This document shows, piece by piece, positions 26,424-35,410 of a stretch of 64,000 bases of DNA (positions are counted from its first letter, which is position 1; every line of letters begins with the position of its first letter). Source of the DNA: Lachnospiraceae bacterium 10-1 (GTDB taxonomy: Bacteria; Bacillota; Clostridia; Lachnospirales; Lachnospiraceae); NCBI GenBank assembly GCA_000403495.2, contig KE159817.1, positions 1 through 64,000 on the forward strand, in the 5' to 3' direction. Below the pieces are notes generated by a model. That model was not told the DNA's origin. It ran no database searches and saw only the letters and a program-made list of their open reading frames with translations. The translations under genes and the position numbers were made by a program.

Positions 26424-27391
26424 AAATACAGGAAAAACGCAGTTTAAGCTTTAAGGGCAGTGAAATAGACAGATGGACCAGATTGGTTAAAAGGAGAAAA
26501 AAGATAAAACATGCCAGAGAAGTGGTAAGGATTTCACTGGCAACAATGATTGCCGGCTGTTTTGCGGTACTTTTTCTCATGCCGATTATATTAACAATAA
26601 CCAATTCTTTTATGTCGGCTTCAGAAATTTCGGCAAATTACGGGCAGGTATTTGCAACTACAGATACTGGTGGAAAGGTGTACATTTCAGAAAAAGTAAA
26701 TTTGAAATTTATTCCGGACATGGTATCTTTCAGCCAGTACATTACGGTTTTACTGAAAAGTCCCGAATATTTGTTTAAATTTTGGAATTCGGTTATACTT
26801 GTGGTTCCTATTGTTGCTTTCCAGCTTCTTGTAGCTATGGGGGCGGCTTATGGATTTACAAGATACAGGGGACGGATTAAAGAAATCATTTTTTTTATTT
26901 ATATTATATTAATGCTGATGCCTTATCAGGTTACGCTGGTACCTAACTATCTGGTGGCGGACTGGCTTCATACACTGAATACAAATTGGGCGATATGGCT
27001 TCCCGGAATATTTTCTCCTTTTGCAGTGTATCTTTTGACAAAATATATGCGAAGGATTCCTGTATCGGTAATGGAAGCCGCACAGATTGATGGTGCGGGA
27101 GAATGGCAGATTTTCAGAAAAATCTGTATGCCTCTTTGCAAAGGGGCAATGTGTTCTGTGGCAATTTTGATTTTCATAGATTATTGGAATATGGTGGAGC
27201 AGCCTTTGATCCTTTTGACGGATCAGGAAAAGCATCCTCTTTCCGTATTTTTATCAAAAATAAATTCAGGTGAAATAGGACTGGCGTTTGCGGTAGCTAC
27301 AATTTATATGGTGCCGCCTATACTGGTTTTTCTATATGGAGAGGATTATCTGGTAGAGGGAATTACCTATCAGGGAGGCATTAAGGGATAG
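26420..27391 (+). CDS. ABC transporter permease, sugar type (MalG/UgpE-like)
   Basis: 323 residues. It has a basic N-terminal stretch, a first membrane segment (~40-62), an unusually large extracellular stretch (~65-120) and five further membrane segments. The EAA loop is canonical here: VMEAAQIDGAGEWQIFRKICMP. It starts inside the preceding permease (ATGA overlap), so the two form the transmembrane heterodimer. It ends 2 nt before the upstream in-frame start candidate of the HlyD-like gene, indicating one transcript. Confidence 0.9.
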   Translation: MKIQEKRSLSFKGSEIDRWTRLVKRRKKIKHAREVVRISLATMIAGCFAVLFLMPIILTITNSFMSASEISANYGQVFATTDTGGKVYISEKVNLKFIPDMVSFSQYITVLLKSPEYLFKFWNSVILVVPIVAFQLLVAMGAAYGFTRYRGRIKEIIFFIYIILMLMPYQVTLVPNYLVADWLHTLNTNWAIWLPGIFSPFAVYLLTKYMRRIPVSVMEAAQIDGAGEWQIFRKICMPLCKGAMCSVAILIFIDYWNMVEQPLILLTDQEKHPLSVFLSKINSGEIGLAFAVATIYMVPPILVFLYGEDYLVEGITYQGGIKG

Positions 27392-27453
27392 AAATGATAT
27401 ATGCCGGCGCATATTATCAGGGCAAATTTTTCAGGAAAGGTAAGGGTTATATC

Positions 27454-29448
27454 ATGGGTGAGAATGAGGGAAGAAAAAGAAGAGAGTGGGTGAAGAATGC
27501 AGCAATTGTTTTTTTGGTGATTATGCTGCTGCTTACCTTTTTTTCTAATACAATCATGAACTATTCACTGCCTGAGGTGGCAACCCAGTATGTACAGAGC
27601 GGTACGATCACCGCTAAGGTGAGAGGAACAGGGAATGTGGAGGCCAATGATCCTTACAATGTAATCGTAAAGGAATCAAGGGTAATAGAAAGCGTGGCAG
27701 TAAAACAAGGCGATCAGGTAGAAAAGGATCAGGTAATTTATTATCTTGAAAATAAGGAAAGCGATGAATTAAAAAAAGCAGAGGATGAACTTGAAGAGCT
27801 GGAGCTTTCTTACATGAAGGGATTGTTTGGCGGAACTGTTTCCCCTGAAATCATAAATAAGGTTGCAAGTGGAAGAACAGATTCCTTTGCATCTTATCAG
27901 GCCATGGTCACAGACATACAAAACCGTCTTGAAGCGGCGGAAGCCAGAGTGAAAGAATGCCAGAATGTGCTGGATAATTTAAATCTGCAAAGTACAGTAA
28001 ATACCAATAATGCCACTGTGAGTACAGCGGCGGATGAGTTGGCCAAGATACAGGCTACTGCTGATTTGGCCAGCGCACAGGCAGCGTTTAATGCTTACAA
28101 GGAAAGACGGGTGGCGGAGGTTTCCGCTCAGATAGCAGAAGTAAAAAAGCAGGTTGAAGATTTAAGGGAATTGGTTTCCAAGGCGGAGACACTGGCAGAA
28201 GGGAATCCGGGGACGGGTGGGAGTATTCCTTCGGATACCTCAATAAAACCGCTTAGGGACAAAGTAGAAGAAACAAGGACTGTTTTATATGAAAAGATAG
28301 CGAATTTGGGTAGTGCGGGACTTGGTAGTTTTGCTTCGCCAGGTGAAGTCGAAGAGTGGAAAAAAAATTTAGACTGGAATACTTTAACTAAGGCTGAACA
28401 AATAGCTCTTGAGAACTATAATGTTGCATATTCAGAGAATAAAATTGCAAATGACCGTCTGAACGAAGCCATCAACAGCCTATCCGGCTACAGTGCTTAT
28501 CAGGCGAGCTTATCCCAAAAGGAGGCGGAATTAAACGCCCTTGAGAATAAGCTGGCTGAAATCAACGCAATTACTGTAAACTCCAACGAGGATGTGAAAA
28601 ATGCTACAAACAGGCTGGCGCAGGCGGAAAAAAATATAAATGAGATTACCAGCGCTAATAAAGAGACTTCTGTCAGCTATCAGAACCAAATTGCCAATGC
28701 GGAAGCGGCGCTTAAAAACGCCCAGGCGGTTTATGAACTTTTAAAAACAGAACAGACTGAGCTGGCGGCAGATATTAATGCAGAACTTGATCTTTCCAAG
28801 ATTAACAAGGATATTGCAGAAAAGAAGGAAGAAATTGCGAGATTAAAAGAAAGTTCAATGGGGACGGCAATTACAGCGCCTGTTGCAGGTACCATAACCA
28901 GTCTTGCCTATGTTGCCGGAGAAACTACCAAGCCGGAAGAGGCGGCGGCAGTGATACAGGTGGAAGGCAAAGGCTATACCTTAAAGATTTCTGTGACCAA
29001 TGAGCAGGCGAAAAAGGTGCAGGTAGGAGATACTGCCGAGCTGCAAAATGCCTGGTACTATGATGATGTACAGGCAATTTTGTCATCTATCAAGCCAGAT
29101 CCTGATAATCCGGGACAAAAAAAGCTGCTTGAATTTGAGGTGACCGGTTCCAGCATTCAGGCAGGTCAGGCCTTAAATATTTCCGTAGGCCAGAGGAGTT
29201 CGGAGTATGAACTTGTGGTGCCTAACAGTGCGGTTCGGGAAGATAATAATGGAAAATTTATTTTGATCGTGGAATCTAAGAGTGGTCCTTTAAGTAACAG
29301 ATATATTGCCACCAGAGTAGATGTGGAAGTGCTGGCGTCAGATGATAATAACACTGCAATTTCAGCAGGACTTTATGGCTATGAATATGTAATCACTACT
29401 TCTACCAAACCAGTAGAAGCAGGCAAGCAGGTAAGACTAAATGAATAA
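27454..29448 (+). CDS. HlyD/RND-type adaptor (membrane fusion) protein
   Basis: 664 residues from ATG 27454. ATG 27394 is also possible and would add 20 residues. It has one N-terminal membrane anchor (AAIVFLVIMLLLTFFS), a split biotinyl-lipoyl domain (VIVKESRVIESVAVKQGDQV and ITAPVAGTITSLAYVAGE), a very long coiled-coil hairpin between them (~100-480) and a C-terminal beta-barrel region. Such adaptors usually work with a MacB-type ABC exporter. Here the neighbours are sugar ABC permeases upstream and a MacB-core-like protein downstream, overlapping by 8 nt. No exporter ATPase is seen. Its role in an apparent importer operon is unexplained. Confidence 0.85.
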   Translation: MGENEGRKRREWVKNAAIVFLVIMLLLTFFSNTIMNYSLPEVATQYVQSGTITAKVRGTGNVEANDPYNVIVKESRVIESVAVKQGDQVEKDQVIYYLENKESDELKKAEDELEELELSYMKGLFGGTVSPEIINKVASGRTDSFASYQAMVTDIQNRLEAAEARVKECQNVLDNLNLQSTVNTNNATVSTAADELAKIQATADLASAQAAFNAYKERRVAEVSAQIAEVKKQVEDLRELVSKAETLAEGNPGTGGSIPSDTSIKPLRDKVEETRTVLYEKIANLGSAGLGSFASPGEVEEWKKNLDWNTLTKAEQIALENYNVAYSENKIANDRLNEAINSLSGYSAYQASLSQKEAELNALENKLAEINAITVNSNEDVKNATNRLAQAEKNINEITSANKETSVSYQNQIANAEAALKNAQAVYELLKTEQTELAADINAELDLSKINKDIAEKKEEIARLKESSMGTAITAPVAGTITSLAYVAGETTKPEEAAAVIQVEGKGYTLKISVTNEQAKKVQVGDTAELQNAWYYDDVQAILSSIKPDPDNPGQKKLLEFEVTGSSIQAGQALNISVGQRSSEYELVVPNSAVREDNNGKFILIVESKSGPLSNRYIATRVDVEVLASDDNNTAISAGLYGYEYVITTSTKPVEAGKQVRLNE

Positions 29449-30544
29449 TAGGATCATATATTTTATAAAGAGTTTGTCACTAAAACAGATCATATTTTCA
29501 TCAATCACTGTCATTTCACTGCTGTTGTATCTGGTATTGACCGTTTGGTCAAATCATCAGGTTGCTGCACTTACTGACCAGCAGGCGGCAAAACGGTGGG
29601 ATAAAGAAGGAGGCAGTGCGCAGGTAAGCTGTTTTTTTGCGGAAAATACGGAAGTAGATGAATATATGCTGATGAGCTTTGAAAGGCAGTTGGAACAAAG
29701 CCTGTTAGAAGTATTACAGCAGGAGGAAACAGAAGGAGAAAAGGATAAGCGTCTGCTGATTGATGCATTCAGTTCACTTGGAAGCATAACAATTACCAGT
29801 GAAAAGGGTAAACTGGAAAATGTGAGTGCTGTGGGGGTTGGAGGAGACTTCTTCCTGTTTCATCCCTTGCAGCTTGTAAATGGCGGATATTTTTCCGGTG
29901 ATGATCTGATGCAGGATTCTGTTATTTTGGATGAAGAAGCAGCATGGCAGCTTTTTGGTTCAAATGATATTGCCGGAATGAGCGTGATGATTGGAAATGT
30001 GCCTCACTACGTGGCTGGTGTAATTAAAAGACAGGAAGGAAGATTTGCAGAAGGGGCAGGCCTTAATAAAACAGTGGTTTATGTTTCTTACACATCTCTT
30101 GACTCTTATGGCACTAGTGACGGAATCAATGTTTATGAGGTAGTGGCACCGAATCCTGTGAAAGGATTTGTCTACAATGCCGTGAAAGAAAAGCTGGGCG
30201 TGACTGAGGATAAGATGGTGGTAGTGGAAAATTCTTCCCGATATACACTTCCGGCCCTGCTTCCGGTTCTTCTTGATTTCGGAACCCGTTCCATGCAGAA
30301 TACAGCAGTGAAATTTCCCTACTGGGAAAATATAGGAAGAGGCTGGGAGGATGTAAAGGTAGTGATTTTACTGTTCCAGTTTATATTGCTATTATTACCG
30401 GCAGGGATTATAACAGTATTTCTGATCATACGGTGGAAAAACAGGAATTTAACCATGAAGGATATTTGGAATTTTGTTTTGGAAAGTAAAGACAAATTGT
30501 GGAGAAAAGCATGGGGAGCGAAGGATAAGTGGAAGCATTTTTAG
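29441..30544 (+). CDS. MacB periplasmic-core-like membrane protein
   Basis: 367 residues. One N-terminal membrane segment (QIIFSSITVISLLLYLVLTV) is followed by a ~280-residue extracytoplasmic domain resembling the MacB/FtsX core (LVNGGYFSGDD, SVILDEEAAWQLFG, VPHYVAGVIKR), then one C-terminal membrane segment (VILLFQFILLLLPAGIITVFL) and a basic tail. Full MacB/FtsX permeases have four membrane segments with a C-terminal bundle of three; only one is present after the core, so it looks like a shortened permease or a scaffold. It overlaps the HlyD-like gene, implying a joint complex. Confidence in the domain is moderate. Confidence 0.65.
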   Translation: MNNRIIYFIKSLSLKQIIFSSITVISLLLYLVLTVWSNHQVAALTDQQAAKRWDKEGGSAQVSCFFAENTEVDEYMLMSFERQLEQSLLEVLQQEETEGEKDKRLLIDAFSSLGSITITSEKGKLENVSAVGVGGDFFLFHPLQLVNGGYFSGDDLMQDSVILDEEAAWQLFGSNDIAGMSVMIGNVPHYVAGVIKRQEGRFAEGAGLNKTVVYVSYTSLDSYGTSDGINVYEVVAPNPVKGFVYNAVKEKLGVTEDKMVVVENSSRYTLPALLPVLLDFGTRSMQNTAVKFPYWENIGRGWEDVKVVILLFQFILLLLPAGIITVFLIIRWKNRNLTMKDIWNFVLESKDKLWRKAWGAKDKWKHF

Positions 30545-30559
30545 AAGGGAGTAATAGTT

Positions 30560-32866
30560 ATGAAGAGGTTTAATAAAAAAATAGTTATACTGGGACTTTT
30601 TATTTTGCTTATGACAGGAGTATGGGGGTGTGGAAAAAAATCTGCGGACAATACCCCTGCTACAGTTGCGTCCAAAGATTACATTTATAAGGCAGAAGTA
30701 TTGGAGGATATTTTTGGACAGGAAGACAAATCGGTTGATCGTTTGCTGCGTTCAGGAGATAGTTTTTATGCATATGGATTTGAGTGGAACGAAGAAACAG
30801 AAACTTCTGCTTTAATGGTGTATCAGATCAGTGAAGAAGGAACCCTGGAAAATGAATATGTTATTCCGGTGGAGGAAAATGCCAGCTTTAGGAATCTTAC
30901 AATGGATGATGATGGGAATATTTATTGTATTATAAATGAGAGCCAGGAAGTAGCCGGAGAAGCTGATCCAGAAACAGGTGAAGAGACGACGGAATATATC
31001 GACACTTATTATCTTACTAAAATGAGTCTTCAGGGGGAAAGAATTTTCAGTACGAATCTTAATGAAATTCCGGAGTTTAAAACCCGTTGGGAAGAAGACG
31101 GATACTTTTATGTGGGAGAAATGATACTTGATAAGGAAAAAGGTATTTATGTCAATACAATGGGAATGCTTGGCAAGTTCGATCTGGAATGCAATTTCAG
31201 GGAGGTAATGGAAGAGAGTAAATGGAATGAACTTTCATCAGCCAATTTTGTGCTGTTAAATGATGGACGGATGGCAGCATATCTGTATGAGGATGATGGA
31301 ATTACTTTGGCACTTGCAGATTTAGAACAGGGAACTCTTGGTGAAAAGTATAAAGTACCAGGGCGGTCTTATGAATTCAGCTACTATCCGGGGGTTGGAT
31401 ATGATCTGTACATGACAGATTCAAACAGCCTTTATGGATATAATATTGGTGACGAAGATAAGACAATGCTGATGAACTATATAGATTCTGACCTGTCAAC
31501 TTATAATGTTTATAATGTGGTTGGAATAAATGAAAAACAGTTTTTTGCATTTTGCGACGGGGAAAATGTTCCTGTGAAATTTACAAAAGTAGATCCAAAG
31601 GATGTGAAGGACAAAAAACAGATTACCCTTGCGACTGTATATACCAATTGGCAGATCAGACAGGAGGTAGTTGAGTTTAACAAGTCAAATGATGAATACC
31701 GGATTAATATTTTGGATTATAATTCTCTATATGGTACGGATGAAGATTATATGGCAGGCATAAATAAGCTGAACACAGACATTGTTTCGGGAAAAGTGCC
31801 GGATATTCTTGTAGTGGACGAAAACATGCCGGTGAACAGTTATATCAATAAAGGCCTTTTTGAAGACTTAAAGCCTTATATAAATGAAGATCAGGAAATA
31901 GATATGGATGATCTAATGCCCAATGTGATAGAAGCTTTTTCCATAGACGGAAAGCTTTATACCATGATGCCCTCTTATTATATTGAAACATTGGTTGCAA
32001 AGACTTCAGATGTGGGAGAAGAAAGAGGATGGACGGTACAGGAGGCAAAGGATTTACTGGCATCTAAGCCGGAAGGAACACAGTTTATTAATAATGTGAC
32101 AAGAGAAGCAATGCTGGATGAATGTATGTCAATGGCAGGCAGCCAGTTTATAGACTGGGAGAGCGGAAAATGTAATTTTAATTCTGATGAATTTATTCAG
32201 ATGATTGAGTTTATAAAAAGCTTTCCGGAAGAAGTGGATATGGAAGCGTTTGGAGATGACTACTGGACGAACTATGATGCCATGTGGAGGGAAGGAAAAG
32301 TGATTACTTCCAAAGCAGGGATCAGTAATTTTAACTATTATAACTATCTGGAAAAAGGTACCTTTGGAGAAAAGATTACCATAATAGGATTTCCCACATC
32401 AGTTGGAACAGGCTCGGTAATCCGTCCTACTTTCCAGATGGCAATTTCTTCAAAATCGCCTAATAAAGAAGGTGCATGGACTTTTGTCAGAACCTTTTTA
32501 CTGGATGAATATCAGGCAGGAGAAACAAATTATAATCTGCCGATCAGTATTAAGCGCTTAAAGGTGCTTGCGGAAGAAGCAACGCAAAGGCCCTATTATC
32601 TGGATGAAAAAGGAAATAAGGTTGAATATGATGAAACTTATTATATTGGAGATGTTGAAATTGTGATACCTCCTATGACAAAACAGGAAGCAGAAGAATT
32701 TGTGGAACAGCTTTACAGTTTTACGGAAGTTTACCATTATGATGAAAGTTTGATCAATATCATTAAAGAAGAAATTGCACCGTTCTTTAAGGGACAAAAG
32801 AGTGCAAAGGATGTAGCCGCAATTATTAACAGCAGAGCACAAATTTACGTGAGCGAAAATAAATAA
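30560..32866 (+). CDS. Large lipoprotein with C-terminal ABC sugar-type solute-binding domain (paralogue 2)
   Basis: 768 residues, with a lipoprotein signal ending in GVWGCGKK (Cys24). The architecture matches the protein at 23203: a beta-rich N-terminal half, then a binding-protein domain starting near VYTNWQIRQEVVEFNKSNDE. Shared motifs include YINKGLFEDLKPYI, FIDWESGKCNFN and the C-terminal PFFKGQKSAKDVAAIINSR. The sequences have diverged clearly, so this is an old duplication or two different ligands. It is the last gene of the operon. Its stop is separated by one base from the stop of the opposing tmcAL gene, with no terminator between them. Confidence 0.82.
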   Translation: MKRFNKKIVILGLFILLMTGVWGCGKKSADNTPATVASKDYIYKAEVLEDIFGQEDKSVDRLLRSGDSFYAYGFEWNEETETSALMVYQISEEGTLENEYVIPVEENASFRNLTMDDDGNIYCIINESQEVAGEADPETGEETTEYIDTYYLTKMSLQGERIFSTNLNEIPEFKTRWEEDGYFYVGEMILDKEKGIYVNTMGMLGKFDLECNFREVMEESKWNELSSANFVLLNDGRMAAYLYEDDGITLALADLEQGTLGEKYKVPGRSYEFSYYPGVGYDLYMTDSNSLYGYNIGDEDKTMLMNYIDSDLSTYNVYNVVGINEKQFFAFCDGENVPVKFTKVDPKDVKDKKQITLATVYTNWQIRQEVVEFNKSNDEYRINILDYNSLYGTDEDYMAGINKLNTDIVSGKVPDILVVDENMPVNSYINKGLFEDLKPYINEDQEIDMDDLMPNVIEAFSIDGKLYTMMPSYYIETLVAKTSDVGEERGWTVQEAKDLLASKPEGTQFINNVTREAMLDECMSMAGSQFIDWESGKCNFNSDEFIQMIEFIKSFPEEVDMEAFGDDYWTNYDAMWREGKVITSKAGISNFNYYNYLEKGTFGEKITIIGFPTSVGTGSVIRPTFQMAISSKSPNKEGAWTFVRTFLLDEYQAGETNYNLPISIKRLKVLAEEATQRPYYLDEKGNKVEYDETYYIGDVEIVIPPMTKQEAEEFVEQLYSFTEVYHYDESLINIIKEEIAPFFKGQKSAKDVAAIINSRAQIYVSENK

Positions 32867-32867
32867 G

Positions 32868-34139
32868 CTAGGGCAGAATAAGAGGAGAACATTTCCATTC
32901 GTTTAAGGGTGTTTTTCCAAATTTGTCAAGCTGCACGGATTCATACACACTGGCACAGTAAATATCCTGCCTGAACAGAGCAAATGCATCTTCATTTAAT
33001 ATGGACGATGCATTTGCAGGTTTGGAAATCAGCGGGATGGAACTGTGGCTTTTTATTTTGGAAAGAAGCGGTGATGCACTTTTACGGAAGCCTAAAAGCC
33101 TTGCATAGGGAACAAACAGCTCTCTTTCAGGAAAGACTGTCCTAAAAAAGGGCGGTGTTTTTATATTAAGCAAAATGTGGATTAACACTCGGCTGATCCG
33201 GCTGTAAGTAAGGTCTTTTGACTTAAGAAGACGGCAAAAGTCTGAAAAGCCGGTATAGTCAGGGAGATTTTTCAGGATTTTATCTGACAGGTCGTTGTTA
33301 CAGTCCAAATATTGGGAAAACCCATTCGTTTGTTCGCTCAGCAGCTTATAATGAAGAAGCCCGGAAAAATCATTTTCATTCACCATTTGGATATCCTGGG
33401 AAGCAGGGAGAATTCTGCCAGATGTACAAGCAGATGCCTGATTACTGCATAGAAGCTGATAAGAGGTATCCGGCATGTAGGCAGCGGCAGATTCGGGTTT
33501 TCTGCAAAGAGCATCTCTTAATGCGGAAGCAGAAGCATAGTGGGAAGAAGCATCTAAAGAGGTATGATGATAACCGGTATCCTGTCGTTTTAAGCTAAAT
33601 GGCTGAATGCTGCTTTGGGAGGATAAAAGCGCCTTACAGTATTCCAGCCCGAGAATATTATTCGGCCCGGAAAGGAGTGTCTGCGCTTTGGAGGAAGAAA
33701 GTACTTTGCTTCTGGCATAAGGAAAGGAATAACCTTCCTGTAAATATTTTTTGATGGAAGCCTGCTGACTTTCATTAAAGGCACATAGACTGTGGGCATA
33801 TTCCATAAGAGGAGATAAATCCCCTGCCTCGCTGCCAAAGGATAAAATGTCAATTGTGCCAAGCTGATTTAACAATGCAACGCTGCCGCCTGCAAAATAT
33901 TCTGCGCTGGATACGGCATAAAGGCAGGGGAGTTCTATAACAGCATCCACGCCGCCAGATAAAGCCATATGAGTGCGTATATATTTATTACAAAGGGCAG
34001 GACCGCCCCTCTGCAAAAAATCACCACTCATAACAGCCACAATATAGTCAGCTCCGGTATTTTTACGGGTTTCTGTAATCTGGTATTGGTGGCCATTGTG
34101 AAAAGGGTTATATTCAGCGATGATTGCGGCAATTTTCAT
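32868..34139 (-). CDS. tmcAL: tRNA(Met) cytidine acetate ligase, TmcAL (YlbM family)
   Basis: Forms N4-acetylcytidine at the wobble base of elongator tRNA(Met) using acetate and ATP. The N-terminus shows the nucleotidyltransferase motif AEYNPFHNGHQYQI, followed by VMSGDFLQRGGPAL and the family segment ELPCLYAVSSAEYFAGG. 423 residues from ATG 34139, preceded on its strand by GGAAGGA. The frame is open 31 codons further upstream, but that part is not family-like. It is divergent from pta; its dependence on acetate fits the pta-ackA neighbours, though that may be coincidence. Confidence 0.9.
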   Translation of the reverse strand: MKIAAIIAEYNPFHNGHQYQITETRKNTGADYIVAVMSGDFLQRGGPALCNKYIRTHMALSGGVDAVIELPCLYAVSSAEYFAGGSVALLNQLGTIDILSFGSEAGDLSPLMEYAHSLCAFNESQQASIKKYLQEGYSFPYARSKVLSSSKAQTLLSGPNNILGLEYCKALLSSQSSIQPFSLKRQDTGYHHTSLDASSHYASASALRDALCRKPESAAAYMPDTSYQLLCSNQASACTSGRILPASQDIQMVNENDFSGLLHYKLLSEQTNGFSQYLDCNNDLSDKILKNLPDYTGFSDFCRLLKSKDLTYSRISRVLIHILLNIKTPPFFRTVFPERELFVPYARLLGFRKSASPLLSKIKSHSSIPLISKPANASSILNEDAFALFRQDIYCASVYESVQLDKFGKTPLNEWKCSPLILP

Positions 34140-34191
34140 AAAAAAAATCCTTCCGTTAGCGGGCAGACGCACAGAAGCGCCATTTAGTAAG

Positions 34192-34220
34192 AATTTAGCA
34201 TAAAAGCATCTGTTTTGCAA
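34192..34220 (-). promoter_or_regulatory. Putative promoter for tmcAL
   Basis: On the - strand, TTGCAA (34220-34215), a 17-nt spacer and TAAATT (34197-34192), 50-60 nt before tmcAL. Confidence 0.45.
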
Positions 34221-34264
34221 CAGCACATCCATGTAAGAATTTATGTATTTTATCAGGTAATTAC

Positions 34265-34293
34265 TTGCTGTAAAATAAAGATTGAGATATAAT
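34265..34293 (+). promoter_or_regulatory. Sigma-A promoter for pta-ackA
   Basis: TTGCTG (34265-34270), a 17-nt spacer and a perfect TATAAT (34288-34293), about 57 nt before pta. Confidence 0.65.
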
Positions 34294-34349
34294 TTTTTTA
34301 GTATTTTATTTTTGGAAAATAATGTTTTTGAATGAGAGGAGACAGGGGT

Positions 34350-35351
34350 ATGTCATATATTGACGTAATAAAAGACAAAGCAAGAATGGATAGAAAAACA
34401 ATTGTTCTTCCCGAAACGACAGATAAGAGAACACTGATTGCGGCTGCCAATATTATCAAAGAAGGAATCGCCAATATCATTATGATCGGAAGTGAAGAAA
34501 AGATCATGGATGGTGCTACATGGCTGGAAATAGAGCTTGACGGCGTAAAGATCATTAATCCTGCTACCTGTGAAAAACTGGATGCCTATGTAAATTTATT
34601 ATATGAAACAAGAAAGAACAAAGGAATGACGCCAGAAAAGGCAAGAGAAATACTTTTAAGTGATTATCTGACCTTTGGGGTGATTATGGTTAAAGCAAAT
34701 GATGCTGACGGTATGGTGGCAGGAGCCTGCCATGCAACTGCCGATACTCTGCGCCCGGCGCTTCAGATATTAAAAACAGCACCTGGTGTTAAGCTGGTTT
34801 CCGGATTTTTCTTAATGTGTGTACCGGACTGCGAGTATGGAGATAATGGAACCTTCCTGTTTGCAGACTGCGGTCTGAATCAGGATCCTACCGCAGAGGA
34901 ATTAGCTGCTATTGCAGATACTTCGGCAAAAAGTTTTAAAAGTCTTGTGGGAAGTAAGCCGATTATTGCAATGCTTTCCCATTCCACCAAGGGAAGTGCA
35001 AAGCATGAATTGGTAGATAAAATGGTGGAAGCTACAAGGATTGCACATGAACAATATCCTCATCTTACATTAGACGGCGAACTGCAAACAGACGCAGCGC
35101 TGGTTCCGCAGGTGGCTAAGTCCAAGGCACCCGGAAGTGAGGTGGCAGGTAAAGCAAATGTACTTATTTTTCCTAATCTGGACTGTGGCAATATTGGCTA
35201 TAAGCTGGTTCAGCGGCTGGGAAAGGCAGAAGCTTATGGCCCTATGCTTCAGGGGATTTCAAAGCCGGTAAATGATTTATCCAGAGGATGTTCATGGCAG
35301 GATATTGTGGGGGTAGTTGCACTGACAGCAGTGCAGGCACAGTTAGCATAA
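34350..35351 (+). CDS. pta: Phosphate acetyltransferase
   Basis: Interconverts acetyl-CoA and acetyl phosphate, the first step of acetate and ATP formation in fermentation. 333 residues, the short form without the N-terminal regulatory domain. Recognisable stretches: IVLPETTDKRTLIAA, GMTPEKAREIL, LTFGVIMVKANDADGMVAGA, PIIAMLSHSTKGSAKH, LDGELQTDAALVP and FPNLDCGNIGYKLVQR. ATG 34332 is in frame, but GAGGAGACAGGGG places the start at 34350 (MSYIDVIKDKA). ackA follows after ~60 nt. Confidence 0.96.
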   Translation: MSYIDVIKDKARMDRKTIVLPETTDKRTLIAAANIIKEGIANIIMIGSEEKIMDGATWLEIELDGVKIINPATCEKLDAYVNLLYETRKNKGMTPEKAREILLSDYLTFGVIMVKANDADGMVAGACHATADTLRPALQILKTAPGVKLVSGFFLMCVPDCEYGDNGTFLFADCGLNQDPTAEELAAIADTSAKSFKSLVGSKPIIAMLSHSTKGSAKHELVDKMVEATRIAHEQYPHLTLDGELQTDAALVPQVAKSKAPGSEVAGKANVLIFPNLDCGNIGYKLVQRLGKAEAYGPMLQGISKPVNDLSRGCSWQDIVGVVALTAVQAQLA

Positions 35352-35410
35352 GAAAATGATGCGTCTTTAATCGGTGGGCGTAAAACATAAATATGGAGGT
35401 TTTAGATTGT

